DNA of 31,072 bases, taken from assembly GCA_934247125.1 (NCBI GenBank), contig CAKQIZ010000011.1, positions 1-31,072 on the forward strand, read 5' to 3'. This stretch comes from an uncultured Clostridia bacterium. Lineage in GTDB: Bacteria > Bacillota > Clostridia > Peptostreptococcales > Anaerovoracaceae. The position numbers and the translations under genes were made by a program. Below, piece after piece: positions 8,050-16,848 of the stretch; the stretch's first letter is position 1, and every line of letters begins with the position of its first letter. The notes below the pieces were generated by a model, which was not told where the DNA came from, did no database searches, and was given only the letters and a program-made list of their open reading frames with translations.

Positions 8050-8143
8050 CCGGCCGTCATGCAAGACCCCGACGAGCCGCACGATACGCCCTTGCATGAC
8101 GGGCCGGCTGGTCCGCCTGCGACTGCCGGCTGATCCGCCTGCG
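8050..8143. repeat. Inverted repeat plus 22-bp-period direct repeat between convergent genes
   Basis: CCGGCCGTCATGCAAG (8050-8065) and CTTGCATGACGGGCCGG (8091-8107) are near-perfect complements, differing by one extra base. The right arm runs into two 19-bp direct copies (8103-8121 and 8125-8143) beginning GCCGGCTG and differing at one base. The block ends 3 bp before the oxidoreductase stop (8147-8149). It could serve as that gene's terminator on the minus strand, but no T tract follows. Confidence 0.65.
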
Positions 8144-8146
8144 TCT

Positions 8147-9439
8147 CTACAGCAGTTTTTCCTCGTATATGCCGTCCAGTCCGTACCGTCTGACGCGGCT
8201 GCAGATCTCGTCTGTATCTGTGGAGTACAGCCCTTTTTCCTTCATGCGCCTGAAATACTCCGCTCCTGCAAACGTGTAGCGGTTCATCAGCCCGTCGCTC
8301 GTCTCCAGACTTTCGTTCGCAAATGAGATGAGGTCTCCGATCGCGATGCCCGGCGGAAGCTCCAGCAGCTTCATTCCTTTCATATAGCGCACCGCATTGT
8401 GCCCCGCAAGGCTTCCGGTGGATATCGCTTCGGTATGGCCGACGAAAAGTCCGGATTTTTCGCCTCCGCAGAACAGGTTCTCCACACCGCATACCTTCAT
8501 CGTATTTTTACGCTCAGCGACCGACAGATACCTGATCGAATTACCTTTGCTGCCGGCGTACGGATCGACATATCTGGCGTTCTCGAATCCCGGTATCCGT
8601 CTCAGCGTCTCCAGGTCGAAAAACGGCGTCATGATCTTGGCATATCCGGTATCCAGCAGCACGATATTCTCTGCGTATTCACTGAGCGCATACTGCCTGC
8701 ATACCTTCATATCGAGCTTTTCACGCTTTATCGCCTTTTCCGGGAGCGGTATCACTGCGACTCCGTTCTCATTCAGCTCCTGCTGTATCTCCTCGGAAAG
8801 CGACCTCTTTTCCAGCTTGCCGCTGCCGCTAAACGCACCGAACGATCCATCCTTTCTCTTTCCCATGATATCGCTGGCTCCCGCCTTGGCACTGATGCTC
8901 ACGCGCGGCCCGAATGCCGGACATCTGAGGATGCACATACAGCAGCCGTTGCCGTATGTAAGGCAGTTTCCCATCGGCCCTGTAGAACCTGTGGTCTCGA
9001 CGAACACGTCTCCCTCGATCTCCTCGCCTCCTGCAAGGATGATCTTTTCGATCAACGTCTCACGGTCATTTTTCCGCACGGCGACATCGACAGCCCTCGC
9101 CATGAATCTTATTTCCACTCCCTTTTCACGAAGCAGCCTCCTCACATGCGGTTCGACCAGCGTCACATCATAGAGGCTGGCGTGCTTATGTCCCGGGAAG
9201 TCTATATTTATATGTCTGGAACAGCTGTCTGTTATCCTGAACAGATCTCCCGCCCCCATCGCTATATTTTCCTCCGCGGCTGTGAATCGCCCGTTGTTGC
9301 GCATGATCCCTCCGACGTTTCCCAGCCCCAGCAGCAGATCTGTCTTCTCCAGCAGCAGCACCTCCGCCCCGGCTTTCCTGGCCGTCAGCGCAGCCGCACA
9401 ACCCGACCATCCGCCTCCGATCACTATAACTCTGTACAA
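8147..9439 (-). CDS. FAD-dependent oxidoreductase
   Basis: This 430-residue flavoprotein has an N-terminal Rossmann motif VIGGGWSGCAAALTARKAG with a terminal acidic residue (E31) and a second motif GNVGGIMRNNGR, as in the FAD_oxidored (PF12831) group. A cysteine cluster at 166-173 (CCMCILRC, then PAFGPR) looks like an Fe-S or redox-active site. The C-terminal half (ENLFCGGEKSGLFVGHTEAIS) closes the FAD site. The start codon is TTG at 9439-9437, supported by GGAGGG 7 nt upstream; no in-frame ATG lies nearby. It stands alone, with gapA upstream ending 252 bp away. Substrate and electron partner cannot be told from the sequence. Confidence 0.8.
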   Translation of the reverse strand: MYRVIVIGGGWSGCAAALTARKAGAEVLLLEKTDLLLGLGNVGGIMRNNGRFTAAEENIAMGAGDLFRITDSCSRHINIDFPGHKHASLYDVTLVEPHVRRLLREKGVEIRFMARAVDVAVRKNDRETLIEKIILAGGEEIEGDVFVETTGSTGPMGNCLTYGNGCCMCILRCPAFGPRVSISAKAGASDIMGKRKDGSFGAFSGSGKLEKRSLSEEIQQELNENGVAVIPLPEKAIKREKLDMKVCRQYALSEYAENIVLLDTGYAKIMTPFFDLETLRRIPGFENARYVDPYAGSKGNSIRYLSVAERKNTMKVCGVENLFCGGEKSGLFVGHTEAISTGSLAGHNAVRYMKGMKLLELPPGIAIGDLISFANESLETSDGLMNRYTFAGAEYFRRMKEKGLYSTDTDEICSRVRRYGLDGIYEEKLL

Positions 9440-9691
9440 AAAAATCCCTCCTAACTATGACATTAACATCATATGTCAGAAGAGGCTATTTTGTTCTCAG
9501 CTCATCGGTGCTGCTGCAAACAAAGAGACCCGGGCCAGTGCTGCTGCACCGGCTTGCGGATCCCTTCGCTTGTAAATCGTTAATTATATTATTTAAACTT
9601 TCCGGAGGATAATTAGAAAGTTTGAAACTATTGTCTCCACGCTGCAGCGCCGGGTATCGTCATTCAGCGCTCAGCCGGCATACAGTCAGTC
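9440..9691. other. Spacer between gapA and the FAD oxidoreductase
   Basis: No gene is seen. The spacer holds an AAACTTTC (9595-9602) / GAAAGTTT (9616-9623) inverted repeat, an AT-rich run with TATAAT-like sequence near 9580-9594 on the minus strand that may be part of the oxidoreductase promoter, a CCAGTGC/GCACCGG hairpin around 9535-9552, and a TGACAT (9458-9463) / ATGTCA (9473-9478) palindrome next to the oxidoreductase ribosome binding site. No convincing T-tailed terminator for gapA was found. Confidence 0.45.
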
Positions 9692-10711
9692 TTACAGAAG
9701 CGTTCCCATATGCTTCAGTGTCTTCACGAGCTGTGAAGTGTAGCTCATCTCATTGTCGTACCATGATACTACTCTTACTTCGTAGATATGTGTTCCGCAT
9801 TTTTCTGCTAAAGTCTGAGTGGCATCGAACAGTGAACCGTATGACATTCCGATGATATCGCTCGATACGAGCTGTTCTTCCGAATATCCGAATGACTCGT
9901 CGGCCGCAGCCTTCATCGCTGCATTGATGCCCTCAACTGATACGCTGTCTGTCGTATCCTTTAATGTAGCGTCGAGGATAGTGATCGAACCTGACGGCAC
10001 CGGCACTCTCTGTGCCGAACCGATCAGCTTTCCTGCCAGCTCAGGGATAACAAGACCGATAGCCTTTGCAGCGCCCGTGCTGTTAGGAACGATATTCACA
10101 GCACCTGCTCTCGCACGTCTGAAATCGCCTTTTTTGTGCGGTCCGTCCAGTATCATCTGATCTCCTGTATACGCATGTATAGTCGTCATGAATCCCGTTC
10201 TGAGTTCTCTGTACTCGTTCAGAGCCTTTGCCATAGGTGCCAGGCAGTTGGTCGTGCAGCTTGCACCCGAAACTACTGTATCTTCCTTAGTGAGCACTTC
10301 GTGGTTGACTCCGTATACGATAGTAGGCAGATCATTTCCTGCCGGTGCCGAGATAAGGACCCTCTTAGCGCCTGCTCTGATGTGAGCCTGCGATTTCTCC
10401 TTTGATGCAAAGAAGCCTGTGCACTCGAGCACGATGTCTACTCCCAGGTCGCCCCATGGAAGCTGCTCAGGATCAGCTGACGAATAGACCGGTATCTCCT
10501 TCCCGTCAACGATCAGGCTCTTGTCTGTATTTTCAACAGTGTGGTCTCTGTAAGGTCCCTGCACACTGTCGTACTTCAGAAGATATGCCATCATTTCAGG
10601 CTTAGTAAGATCGTTTATAGCCACCACGTCTATCTCCGCATCTGCGAAAACCTTTCTGAATGCCAGTCTTCCTATTCTTCCGAATCCATTGATTGCAACT
10701 TTGATACTCAT
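9692..10711 (-). CDS. gapA: Type I glyceraldehyde-3-phosphate dehydrogenase
   Basis: This 339-residue protein has the Rossmann start [17 protein letters not shown]33-D34 typical of NAD-preferring enzymes, the active-site [15 protein letters not shown] (catalytic C152) and the late motif [13 protein letters not shown]. It oxidises glyceraldehyde-3-phosphate with phosphate and NAD+ in glycolysis. GGGAGG 9 nt upstream fixes ATG 10711; an in-frame TTG at 10720 touches the ribosome binding site and is rejected. It begins 14 nt after the ptsI stop, so it is transcribed with the PTS genes, which is unusual since gapA more often sits with pgk and tpi. Confidence 0.97.
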   Translation of the reverse strand: MSIKVAINGFGRIGRLAFRKVFADAEIDVVAINDLTKPEMMAYLLKYDSVQGPYRDHTVENTDKSLIVDGKEIPVYSSADPEQLPWGDLGVDIVLECTGFFASKEKSQAHIRAGAKRVLISAPAGNDLPTIVYGVNHEVLTKEDTVVSGASCTTNCLAPMAKALNEYRELRTGFMTTIHAYTGDQMILDGPHKKGDFRRARAGAVNIVPNSTGAAKAIGLVIPELAGKLIGSAQRVPVPSGSITILDATLKDTTDSVSVEGINAAMKAAADESFGYSEEQLVSSDIIGMSYGSLFDATQTLAEKCGTHIYEVRVVSWYDNEMSYTSQLVKTLKHMGTLL

Positions 10712-10725
10712 AACTAACAACCTCC

Positions 10726-12441
10726 CTATTTCTTTACACTATCTAAAAACTGCTCGATCTCTTCGACAGTATGTAATGTCATCGTCTTTTCAGCTACTGC
10801 TGCAGCCTCTTCGCGGCTCCACATCGAGATATTCTTTCTGGTCTCAAGCACCTTTTCAGGGCTCACACTGAACTCGTCAAGTCCGAACGCTATGAGGCAT
10901 GGAGTCAGTGCCGGATCTGCCGCTGCCTCTCCGCACATGCCGACTGTTATCCCGGCCTTTCCTGCAGCACTGCATACCTCCCGGATCATCCTCAGCACTG
11001 CCGGCTGGTAAGTCTTGTAGAGATATGCGACCTTTGCATTGCCTCGGTCTGCCGCCATCATGTAGCCGGTCAGATCGTTGGTGCCTATGCTGAAAAAGTC
11101 CGCTTCATCCGCAAGTATATCGGCTGTTGCCGCTGCCGCAGGCGTCTCCACCATGATGCCGACCTGTACATCGGGATCGAATTTCTTTCCCTCTGCCTTG
11201 AGCTCATCGCAGCACTCTGATATCAGCGTTCTGACGTCTCTTATCTCCTGAAGGCATGTGACCATCGGTATCATGATCCTGATGTTGCCTTCTGCGTTAG
11301 CTCTGAGCAGCGCCCTGATCTGAGTTTTGAAAAGCTCTCTGTTCTCCAGGCAGTACCTCACTGCTCTGAATCCCATGAACGGATTGTCCTCTCTGTCCAT
11401 CTTCATATACGGGATATCCTTGTCGCCGCCTATGTCCAGCGTTCTGATTATCACCGGATCAGGTGACATCACCTTCGCCGCTCTGCTGTACGCCTCGAAC
11501 TGTTCTTCTTCATCAGGTGCTGAATCCCTGTCCATGTAGAGGAATTCCGTCCTGAAAAGTCCCACACCTTCGGCGTCGCATGCTCTCGCCGTCACAGCAT
11601 CCTCCGCATTTCCTATATTCGCGAACACTTCCTTGATCTCTCCGGAAGCCGTAACGCTGTTCTTTCCTTTAAAAGCTTTCAGCATTTCCTTTTTCTTTCG
11701 GAAATCCTCCGCCTTTGCATTATATCTTTCTTTAGTATCCTCATCCGGCTCCTGCAGTATCTCGCCTGTGATCCCGTCCAGGATCAGCTGCTCGCCATCC
11801 TTTATCATGGAAAGCGCTCCCTCTGCTCCCAGCACTGCGGGTATCCCCAGCGCTCTTGCGAGTATTGCCGAATGTGACGTATAGCCTCCGGTCTCCGCGA
11901 TTATCCCTCTGGTCTTTGCCGGGTCTATGTCGACTGCCATGGACGGTGTCAGCTCGCTTGTCACGAGTACTGACCCGTCCGGCAGTCTGGAGAGATTGGT
12001 AAGGCTGTTTTTTGTAAGTTTGCTGTAAAGGCTGCTGTTTATGTCTCTTATGTCGGCCGCACGCTGCATAGTGAGCTCGTCGCCGGTCGCCTCAAAGATA
12101 TCTGCGAAAAACTTCAGCGTCTTGTCCACTGCTTCTTCCGCACAGCATCCATTATCGATTTCTTCGTTTATTTTCGATACTACAGAAGGATCCCTGGCCA
12201 TTTCTATATGGCTGCGCAGTATGCCCGCTTCTTCTGTCATGCCTCGCTGCTCGAGATCTCGTGCAGCTTTTTCAGTATCCTCGATAAAAGATCTCATCGC
12301 CTCGCTGAATCTGCCGGCTTCCGCTTCTCTGCTCTCAGCCTTTCTGTAGGTACCGTCGCTGTTTCCGATGCTGCTGCCTGTATCCACACAGACCGCAGTT
12401 CCCTGTGCTATTCCTTCCGATACTGCAATTCCTTTTAGCAT
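10726..12441 (-). CDS. ptsI: PTS enzyme I (phosphoenolpyruvate-protein phosphotransferase)
   Basis: This 571-residue protein, normal for EI, has an N-terminal HPr-binding/phosphohistidine domain with H190 in [19 protein letters not shown], and a C-terminal PEP-binding TIM barrel with the motifs [31 protein letters not shown] and [15 protein letters not shown], ending with the active-site cysteine in [10 protein letters not shown]. It takes phosphate from PEP and passes it to HPr. It lies 27 nt downstream of ptsH and 14 nt upstream of gapA, within the fructose operon rather than as a separate ptsHI unit. Confidence 0.97.
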   Translation of the reverse strand: MLKGIAVSEGIAQGTAVCVDTGSSIGNSDGTYRKAESREAEAGRFSEAMRSFIEDTEKAARDLEQRGMTEEAGILRSHIEMARDPSVVSKINEEIDNGCCAEEAVDKTLKFFADIFEATGDELTMQRAADIRDINSSLYSKLTKNSLTNLSRLPDGSVLVTSELTPSMAVDIDPAKTRGIIAETGGYTSHSAILARALGIPAVLGAEGALSMIKDGEQLILDGITGEILQEPDEDTKERYNAKAEDFRKKKEMLKAFKGKNSVTASGEIKEVFANIGNAEDAVTARACDAEGVGLFRTEFLYMDRDSAPDEEEQFEAYSRAAKVMSPDPVIIRTLDIGGDKDIPYMKMDREDNPFMGFRAVRYCLENRELFKTQIRALLRANAEGNIRIMIPMVTCLQEIRDVRTLISECCDELKAEGKKFDPDVQVGIMVETPAAAATADILADEADFFSIGTNDLTGYMMAADRGNAKVAYLYKTYQPAVLRMIREVCSAAGKAGITVGMCGEAAADPALTPCLIAFGLDEFSVSPEKVLETRKNISMWSREEAAAVAEKTMTLHTVEEIEQFLDSVKK

Positions 12442-12468
12442 CTTTATGACCTCCGCAATAACAGCTTT

Positions 12469-12735
12469 TTATTCTTCACCGAATCCTGATTCTATCATGC
12501 CGACAGCTTCCTGAAGTGCCGCTTCCTCATCGTCTCCGCTGCACTGCACTTCGATCTCTTCGCCGCATTTGATGCAGGCTGCCACTATGCCCATCAGACT
12601 CTTGCCATTTATTTCATTCCCCTTTGATACTATCTTCACATCTGATCCGTATTTGCCCATAGCTCCTACGAATGCCGTTACAGGTCTCATATGGAAGCCC
12701 TGTGAATTCACTACTTTTACTTTCTTCGATACCAT
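12469..12735 (-). CDS. ptsH: HPr phosphocarrier protein
   Basis: This 88-residue protein has the phospho-acceptor H15 in GFHMRP and S46 in GKSLMGI, the site phosphorylated by HPr kinase in Gram-positive bacteria for catabolite repression. Both numbers fall exactly at the standard positions when ATG 12735 is used; this start has GGAGG 8 nt upstream, so the in-frame extension to 12768 is rejected. Ser46 implies an HPr kinase elsewhere in the genome. Flanked by fruA (33 nt upstream) and ptsI (27 nt downstream). Residues 50-57 (VAACIKCG) include two cysteines unusual for HPr. Confidence 0.95.
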   Translation of the reverse strand: MVSKKVKVVNSQGFHMRPVTAFVGAMGKYGSDVKIVSKGNEINGKSLMGIVAACIKCGEEIEVQCSGDDEEAALQEAVGMIESGFGEE

Positions 12736-12768
12736 TTTGCTTTCCTCCGTCCTTTTCACGATCTGCAT

Positions 12769-14772
12769 CTATGCAGGCTGTTTGGTTTCCTGAGTGCTGA
12801 TATTTTTCTTCAGGAGGGCCAGCAGTACCATCCCTACCAGCGCACCTGCTATCAGTGCTATCACATAAAACATCACGTTTCCTACTACCGGGAATACGAA
12901 TATGCCTCCGTGCGGTGCTCTCAATGTGCATCCGAATGCCATCGAAAGTCCTCCCGCAACTGCCGATCCCGCTACGCATGGCGGTATCACTCTGACCGGA
13001 TCGGCTGCCGCATACGGTATAGCTCCTTCAGTGATGAAGCACAGTCCCATGATGTAGTTCACAGGTGCCGACTTGAGTTCTGTCGCAGTCCACTTTTTCT
13101 TGAAGAAAGTAGCGCAGAGTGCTATCGCGATCGGTGGCACCATGCCGCCGATCATTACGGCTGCCATGATATCGAATCCGCCTGTCGTTATCGCTGCCGT
13201 ACCGAAAACGTATGCAGCTTTGTTGAACGGACCGCCCATATCTATCGCCATCATTCCTGCCACGATGCATCCCAGTATGATCTTGCTCGTCTCACCCATC
13301 GAGTTGAGTCCGTCCGTTATCCACTGGTTCACTGCACCTACTGCAGGGTTTATAGCGCACATGAAGAGTCCCATTATGATTATCCCCAGCAGCGGCAGGA
13401 TCAGTACAGGCAGCATGCTCTCGACTGATTTAGGCAGGAAAGCGAATATCTTCTTCAGAAGAAGCACGATGTATCCGCCTGCAAAACCTGCGATCAGTGC
13501 TCCCAGGAATCCTGATACCGCTGTGCTGTCTCCTGCGATCTGCCCGAACGTGCATCCGATCGTCGCGATATAACCGCCTACGAATCCGACTGCCAGTCCC
13601 GGTCTGTCCGCTATGCTCCTGGCTATATAGCCTGCCAGTACCGGCAGCATGAAGCTGAATGCGTATCCGCCCACTGTCTTGAAAAAGGCTGCAGCGGCAG
13701 TGTATGTCCCGAAGGAAGAATCCTTTGGTGCACCTGCTACCGTATCGATCAGGAATGCGAGCGCGATCATGATCCCTCCGCCGATAACGAACGGCAGCAT
13801 GTATGAAACTCCGTTCATAAGATGCTTGTATATCTGATGCCCTGCTGTTTCCTCGGAAACATTGCTCTCTGTAGTCTTGCCGCCTTCATACTTGTACTTC
13901 GGAGCTTTTCCGTCGATCACTGTCCGGATCAGAGTTTCCGGCTCGTTTATTCCTTTTGAAACGTTTGTCATCAGTACGGGTTTGCCGTCAAATCTGACCA
14001 TCTCGACATTCTTGTCTGCTGCTATGATGACTCCGTCTGCTTCCTGTATCTCCTGCGGTGTCAGGACGTTTTTAGCTCCGCCTGACCCGTTCGTTTCCAC
14101 TTTTATTCTGACGCCCATTTCTTTTGCCTTCTGTTCGAGCGCCTCAGCTGCCATATATGTGTGCGCTATGCCTGTAGGACACGCCGTGACTGCCACGATC
14201 CTGCACTTTGCATCTTCCTGCCCGTCATCTGCTGCTCCGGATGTGGCTGCTGCAGCTGCTGTTTCTGTCTGTGCATCTGATGCTTCTCCATCGCCGGCTT
14301 TTTCCTCTGCTCCGAATTTCGCTTCCTCTGCTTCATCTATCGTTTTCAGAAATTCTTCGGCAGTCTGTGCCTGAAGAAGTCGTTTTCTAAGTTCCAGATC
14401 CATCAGGAGTGTCATCAGTCTCGAAAGCACTTCCAGATGAAGGTCGCCATCCTCAGGTGCCGCTATCATGAACAGCAGGTTCGACGGCTTGCCGTCCGGT
14501 GCGCCGTAATCGATACCCTCAGGCACCGTCATAGCTGCAAGTCCCGGCCGCTTTACCGCACTGCTCTTTGCATGCGGTATCGCTATGCCCTCTCCTACTG
14601 CCGTAGTGCTCTCCGCTTCTCTTGCCAGGATCCCCGCTCTGTATTTTTCTTTATCGGAAAGATTTCCGGCTTTATCATGCATTTCGATAAGAGTGTTTAT
14701 CGCTTTGCTCTTGTCCGAAATGTCAGCGTTCAGCATTATTGCATTTTTATCAAGTAGATTCGTTATGCGCAT
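12769..14772 (-). CDS. fruA: PTS fructose transporter, fused EIIABC
   Basis: This 667-residue membrane protein has an EIIA-fructose domain at about 1-150 (H67 in IAIPHAKS), an Ala/Glu-rich linker at about 150-188, an EIIB domain at about 190-290 (C198 in TACPTGIAHTYMAAEAL) and an EIIC domain from about residue 320 (GVSYMLPFVIGGGIMIALAF onward) with about nine membrane segments. It imports fructose and phosphorylates it to fructose-1-phosphate. AAGGAG 8 nt before ATG 14772 fixes the start; the longer open frame to 14892 is only the translated repeat block of the leader. It lies between fruK and ptsH, matching the usual fruR-fruK-fruA order. Confidence 0.95.
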   Translation of the reverse strand: MRITNLLDKNAIMLNADISDKSKAINTLIEMHDKAGNLSDKEKYRAGILAREAESTTAVGEGIAIPHAKSSAVKRPGLAAMTVPEGIDYGAPDGKPSNLLFMIAAPEDGDLHLEVLSRLMTLLMDLELRKRLLQAQTAEEFLKTIDEAEEAKFGAEEKAGDGEASDAQTETAAAAATSGAADDGQEDAKCRIVAVTACPTGIAHTYMAAEALEQKAKEMGVRIKVETNGSGGAKNVLTPQEIQEADGVIIAADKNVEMVRFDGKPVLMTNVSKGINEPETLIRTVIDGKAPKYKYEGGKTTESNVSEETAGHQIYKHLMNGVSYMLPFVIGGGIMIALAFLIDTVAGAPKDSSFGTYTAAAAFFKTVGGYAFSFMLPVLAGYIARSIADRPGLAVGFVGGYIATIGCTFGQIAGDSTAVSGFLGALIAGFAGGYIVLLLKKIFAFLPKSVESMLPVLILPLLGIIIMGLFMCAINPAVGAVNQWITDGLNSMGETSKIILGCIVAGMMAIDMGGPFNKAAYVFGTAAITTGGFDIMAAVMIGGMVPPIAIALCATFFKKKWTATELKSAPVNYIMGLCFITEGAIPYAAADPVRVIPPCVAGSAVAGGLSMAFGCTLRAPHGGIFVFPVVGNVMFYVIALIAGALVGMVLLALLKKNISTQETKQPA

Positions 14773-14784
14773 GTCTCGCACTCC

Positions 14785-14927
14785 TTTCATATGTTTGTCG
14801 ACAAAGTCGACATTAAGGTTATCCTTGAAAAGGGTTTCATTAGTATGTCGACTGAAAGTCGACATAAAGGTTATCCTTGAAAAGGGTTTCATATGTTTGT
14901 CGACAAAGTCGACATTAAGGTTATCCC
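14785..14927. repeat. Three tandem 50-52 bp repeats with GTCGAC palindromes in the fruA leader
   Basis: Units begin TTTCAT at 14785, 14835 and 14887; the third is partial, ending near 14927. Each has an inverted repeat: TGTCGACAAAGTCGACA at 14796-14812 and again at 14898-14914, and TATGTCGAC / GTCGACATA around a 5-nt loop at 14844-14866. Between them lies a conserved GGTTATCC plus TTGAAAAGGG segment. The block fills most of the fruK-fruA gap, and on the minus strand it would be mRNA leader with three hairpins, the last ending 23 nt before the fruA start. Possible roles are stacked operators or RNA processing and translation control. Confidence 0.85.
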
Positions 14928-14946
14928 TGACTCCTGTACACTCTCC

Positions 14947-15852
14947 CTATACCGCCTTTGCTCTCAGTTCATTCATGCATTCATCTATCTGCTGCCGCTT
15001 TGCAAGTCCCGGTGAAAAAGCTGTCGCTGAGCCTGCCGCGCTGCCGAGATCCAGTGCATACTGGTAATCCTTCTTTTCCATATACCCTGCGACAAAGCCC
15101 GCCACCATGGAATCGCCTGCCCCTACGGAATTCAGCATCTTTCCGCTGCAAACTCCCGCTCTGTAAAGTCTGCCGTCCTCGGCCATCAGCAGTGCTCCGT
15201 CTTTGCCCATCGATACGATCACATTGCGTGCTCCTGCCGTCTGGAGCTTCGCTGCGCCGTCCTCAGCCGTTATCTCTTCTCCAAAGATATCTATGAGCTC
15301 ATCGATATTCGGCTTTATCAGAAACGGGTGGAATTTCAGGACATCCATGAGCGCCGCACCGTTCGTATCGACTATTATCCGTATATCTTTGTCTTTTACT
15401 GTTTCGAGAAGCCTGCTGTAGGTATCCTGTGGTATAGCCGACGGGATATTCCCCGAGATTATCAGCACATCCCCGCTTTCCAGCTTCTGCAGCTTTTCCG
15501 AAAGCATCTTCAGATCCGACTCATCAGCGATCGTGCCCTGTCCGTTTATCTCAGTCTCTTCTCCGGCTTTGATCTTGACATTGATCCTCGTGATCCCCTG
15601 CCTTGGATAGAGGAAATCAGTCTCTATGCCGCGCTTGTGCAGACCGTTTTCCAGAGCTTTTCCGGTGAATCCGTTCACAAAGCCCAGAGCCACGCTTTTC
15701 ATCCCCAGCTCCTTGAGGATCTGGGAAACGTTGATCCCTTTGCCTCCGAAAAAAATTTCCTCTCCGCTTGAGCGGTTCGTCATCCCGGTCCTGAACTCGT
15801 CCAGATGGACCACATAATCGATGGCCGGGCTTATCGTGATAGTGTAGATCAT
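14947..15852 (-). CDS. fruK: 1-phosphofructokinase
   Basis: This 301-residue PfkB-family kinase has the substrate motif FFGGKGINVSQILKELG near the N-terminus and the ATP/catalytic motif NSVGAGDSMVAGF (catalytic D247). It phosphorylates fructose-1-phosphate to fructose-1,6-bisphosphate in the cytoplasm, using the product of FruA. The start ATG 15852 lies one base after the fruR stop and its AAAGGAGG site is inside fruR, so the two are translationally coupled. Tagatose-6-phosphate kinase is a PfkB relative, but the fruR/fruA context settles the call. Confidence 0.95.
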   Translation of the reverse strand: MIYTITISPAIDYVVHLDEFRTGMTNRSSGEEIFFGGKGINVSQILKELGMKSVALGFVNGFTGKALENGLHKRGIETDFLYPRQGITRINVKIKAGEETEINGQGTIADESDLKMLSEKLQKLESGDVLIISGNIPSAIPQDTYSRLLETVKDKDIRIIVDTNGAALMDVLKFHPFLIKPNIDELIDIFGEEITAEDGAAKLQTAGARNVIVSMGKDGALLMAEDGRLYRAGVCSGKMLNSVGAGDSMVAGFVAGYMEKKDYQYALDLGSAAGSATAFSPGLAKRQQIDECMNELRAKAV

Positions 15853-15853
15853 C

Positions 15854-16600
15854 TCACTTTGCCTCCTTTACGACCGCGTACTTCCTGTAAAGATCATTAT
15901 CAAGTTTATCCGTTATGATACATTTACCTTTCAGCTTTGCAAACGTCACTGCCGATACCTGACCGAATTTGGACGAATCTGCCAGAATGAAGACGTCGTT
16001 TGATCGATTCACAACTTCTTCCTTTATCATCGCCTCATCTATATCCGGTGTCGTGAAACCTTTCTCAAGGTCGATCCCGTTCGCTCCCATGAAGCACTTC
16101 GTAAAATTCAGATTGCTGAGAGATTTCACGGCATTCACTCCTATCACTGAAAGCGTCACTTTTTTTACGGCGCCGCTCACGATATTTACTCTGAATCCGC
16201 GCTGCGCCAGCTTCTGTGCGTGTACTATGCCGTTCGTCATATATGTCGCCTTGCAGTTCGTTATATAATCCGTCATCCGTTCGGTCGTCGTGCCTGCATC
16301 TATGAAAACCGAGTCATCATCGCATATGAAGCCTGCTGCATACTTTGCGATCATATCTTTTTCTTCAACATGTACCGCCGCTTTCGTTACGATGTCATCT
16401 TCCCTTGTGTTCACATGTTTCTTGACGCCTACTGCTCCGCCGAAAACCTTCCTGAGTTCTCCCAGTTCATCGAGTTCGTTTATGTCTCTGCGAATAGTCG
16501 ATTCGCTGACGTTCAGTTTTCGTGACAGCTCGATATTTTTTACTGCACCGTTTTCAGCCAGTTCCTCTAATATTTTGTTGAATCTTTCTTCTTGTAACAT
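15854..16600 (-). CDS. fruR: DeoR-family transcriptional regulator of the fructose operon
   Basis: This 248-residue protein has an N-terminal DeoR helix-turn-helix (residues 3-57, with LSRKLNVSESTIRRDINELD) and a C-terminal sugar-phosphate sensor domain with the DeoR signatures DAGTTTERM and the later TPDIDEA and ADSSKFGQ motifs. FruR proteins of this type repress fru operons and respond to fructose-1-phosphate. First gene of the run, with AAAGGAGAT before its ATG and two direct 12-bp repeats over its promoter that are likely its own operators. Confidence 0.93.
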   Translation of the reverse strand: MLQEERFNKILEELAENGAVKNIELSRKLNVSESTIRRDINELDELGELRKVFGGAVGVKKHVNTREDDIVTKAAVHVEEKDMIAKYAAGFICDDDSVFIDAGTTTERMTDYITNCKATYMTNGIVHAQKLAQRGFRVNIVSGAVKKVTLSVIGVNAVKSLSNLNFTKCFMGANGIDLEKGFTTPDIDEAMIKEEVVNRSNDVFILADSSKFGQVSAVTFAKLKGKCIITDKLDNDLYRKYAVVKEAK

Positions 16601-16622
16601 TTCCGATCTCCTTTATGGCTAT

Positions 16623-16665
16623 ATAATAGCACTTTTTCGCGCAAAGTCAATCATTTTCGTGCAAA
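16623..16665 (-). promoter_or_regulatory. fruR: fru operon promoter with two direct operator-like repeats
   Basis: On the minus strand TTGACT (16650-16645) and TATTAT (16628-16623) are 16 bp apart. TTTGCACGAAAA (16665-16654) and TTTGCGCGAAAA (16645-16634) differ by one base and are spaced 20 bp, two helical turns, bracketing the -35 box. This is the usual geometry for a repressor bound on one DNA face; FruR, encoded just downstream, is the natural candidate. Confidence 0.75.
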
Positions 16666-16848
16666 TTATTTCATTTCTCTTGATTGTTTTTTGAATTTAT
16701 ACTGATTTTTGGCATTTTCGCTTTATTTATCGGTATGCAAAGCACCTGCAGCGTCTTTTTCGAGCATAAACATTCATCGCCAGTCATGAGTCGCGATCCA
16801 TTCACGATCGGTGCCGACAACTGCATCCAAAGTGTTTTTATCATCCGA

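Noticed and set aside
8399..9454. 351-codon open frame antisense to the FAD oxidoreductase
   Set aside because: It is a long shadow frame; the minus-strand frame has clear FAD-binding motifs and a ribosome binding site.
14773..14892. N-terminal extension of FruA by 40 residues
   Set aside because: The added residues are the translated leader repeats; the true start has AAGGAG 8 nt upstream and begins at the EIIA domain.
14785..14927. CRISPR array in the fruA leader
   Set aside because: The whole 50-bp unit repeats, so there are no unique spacers, and the palindromes are internal to each unit.
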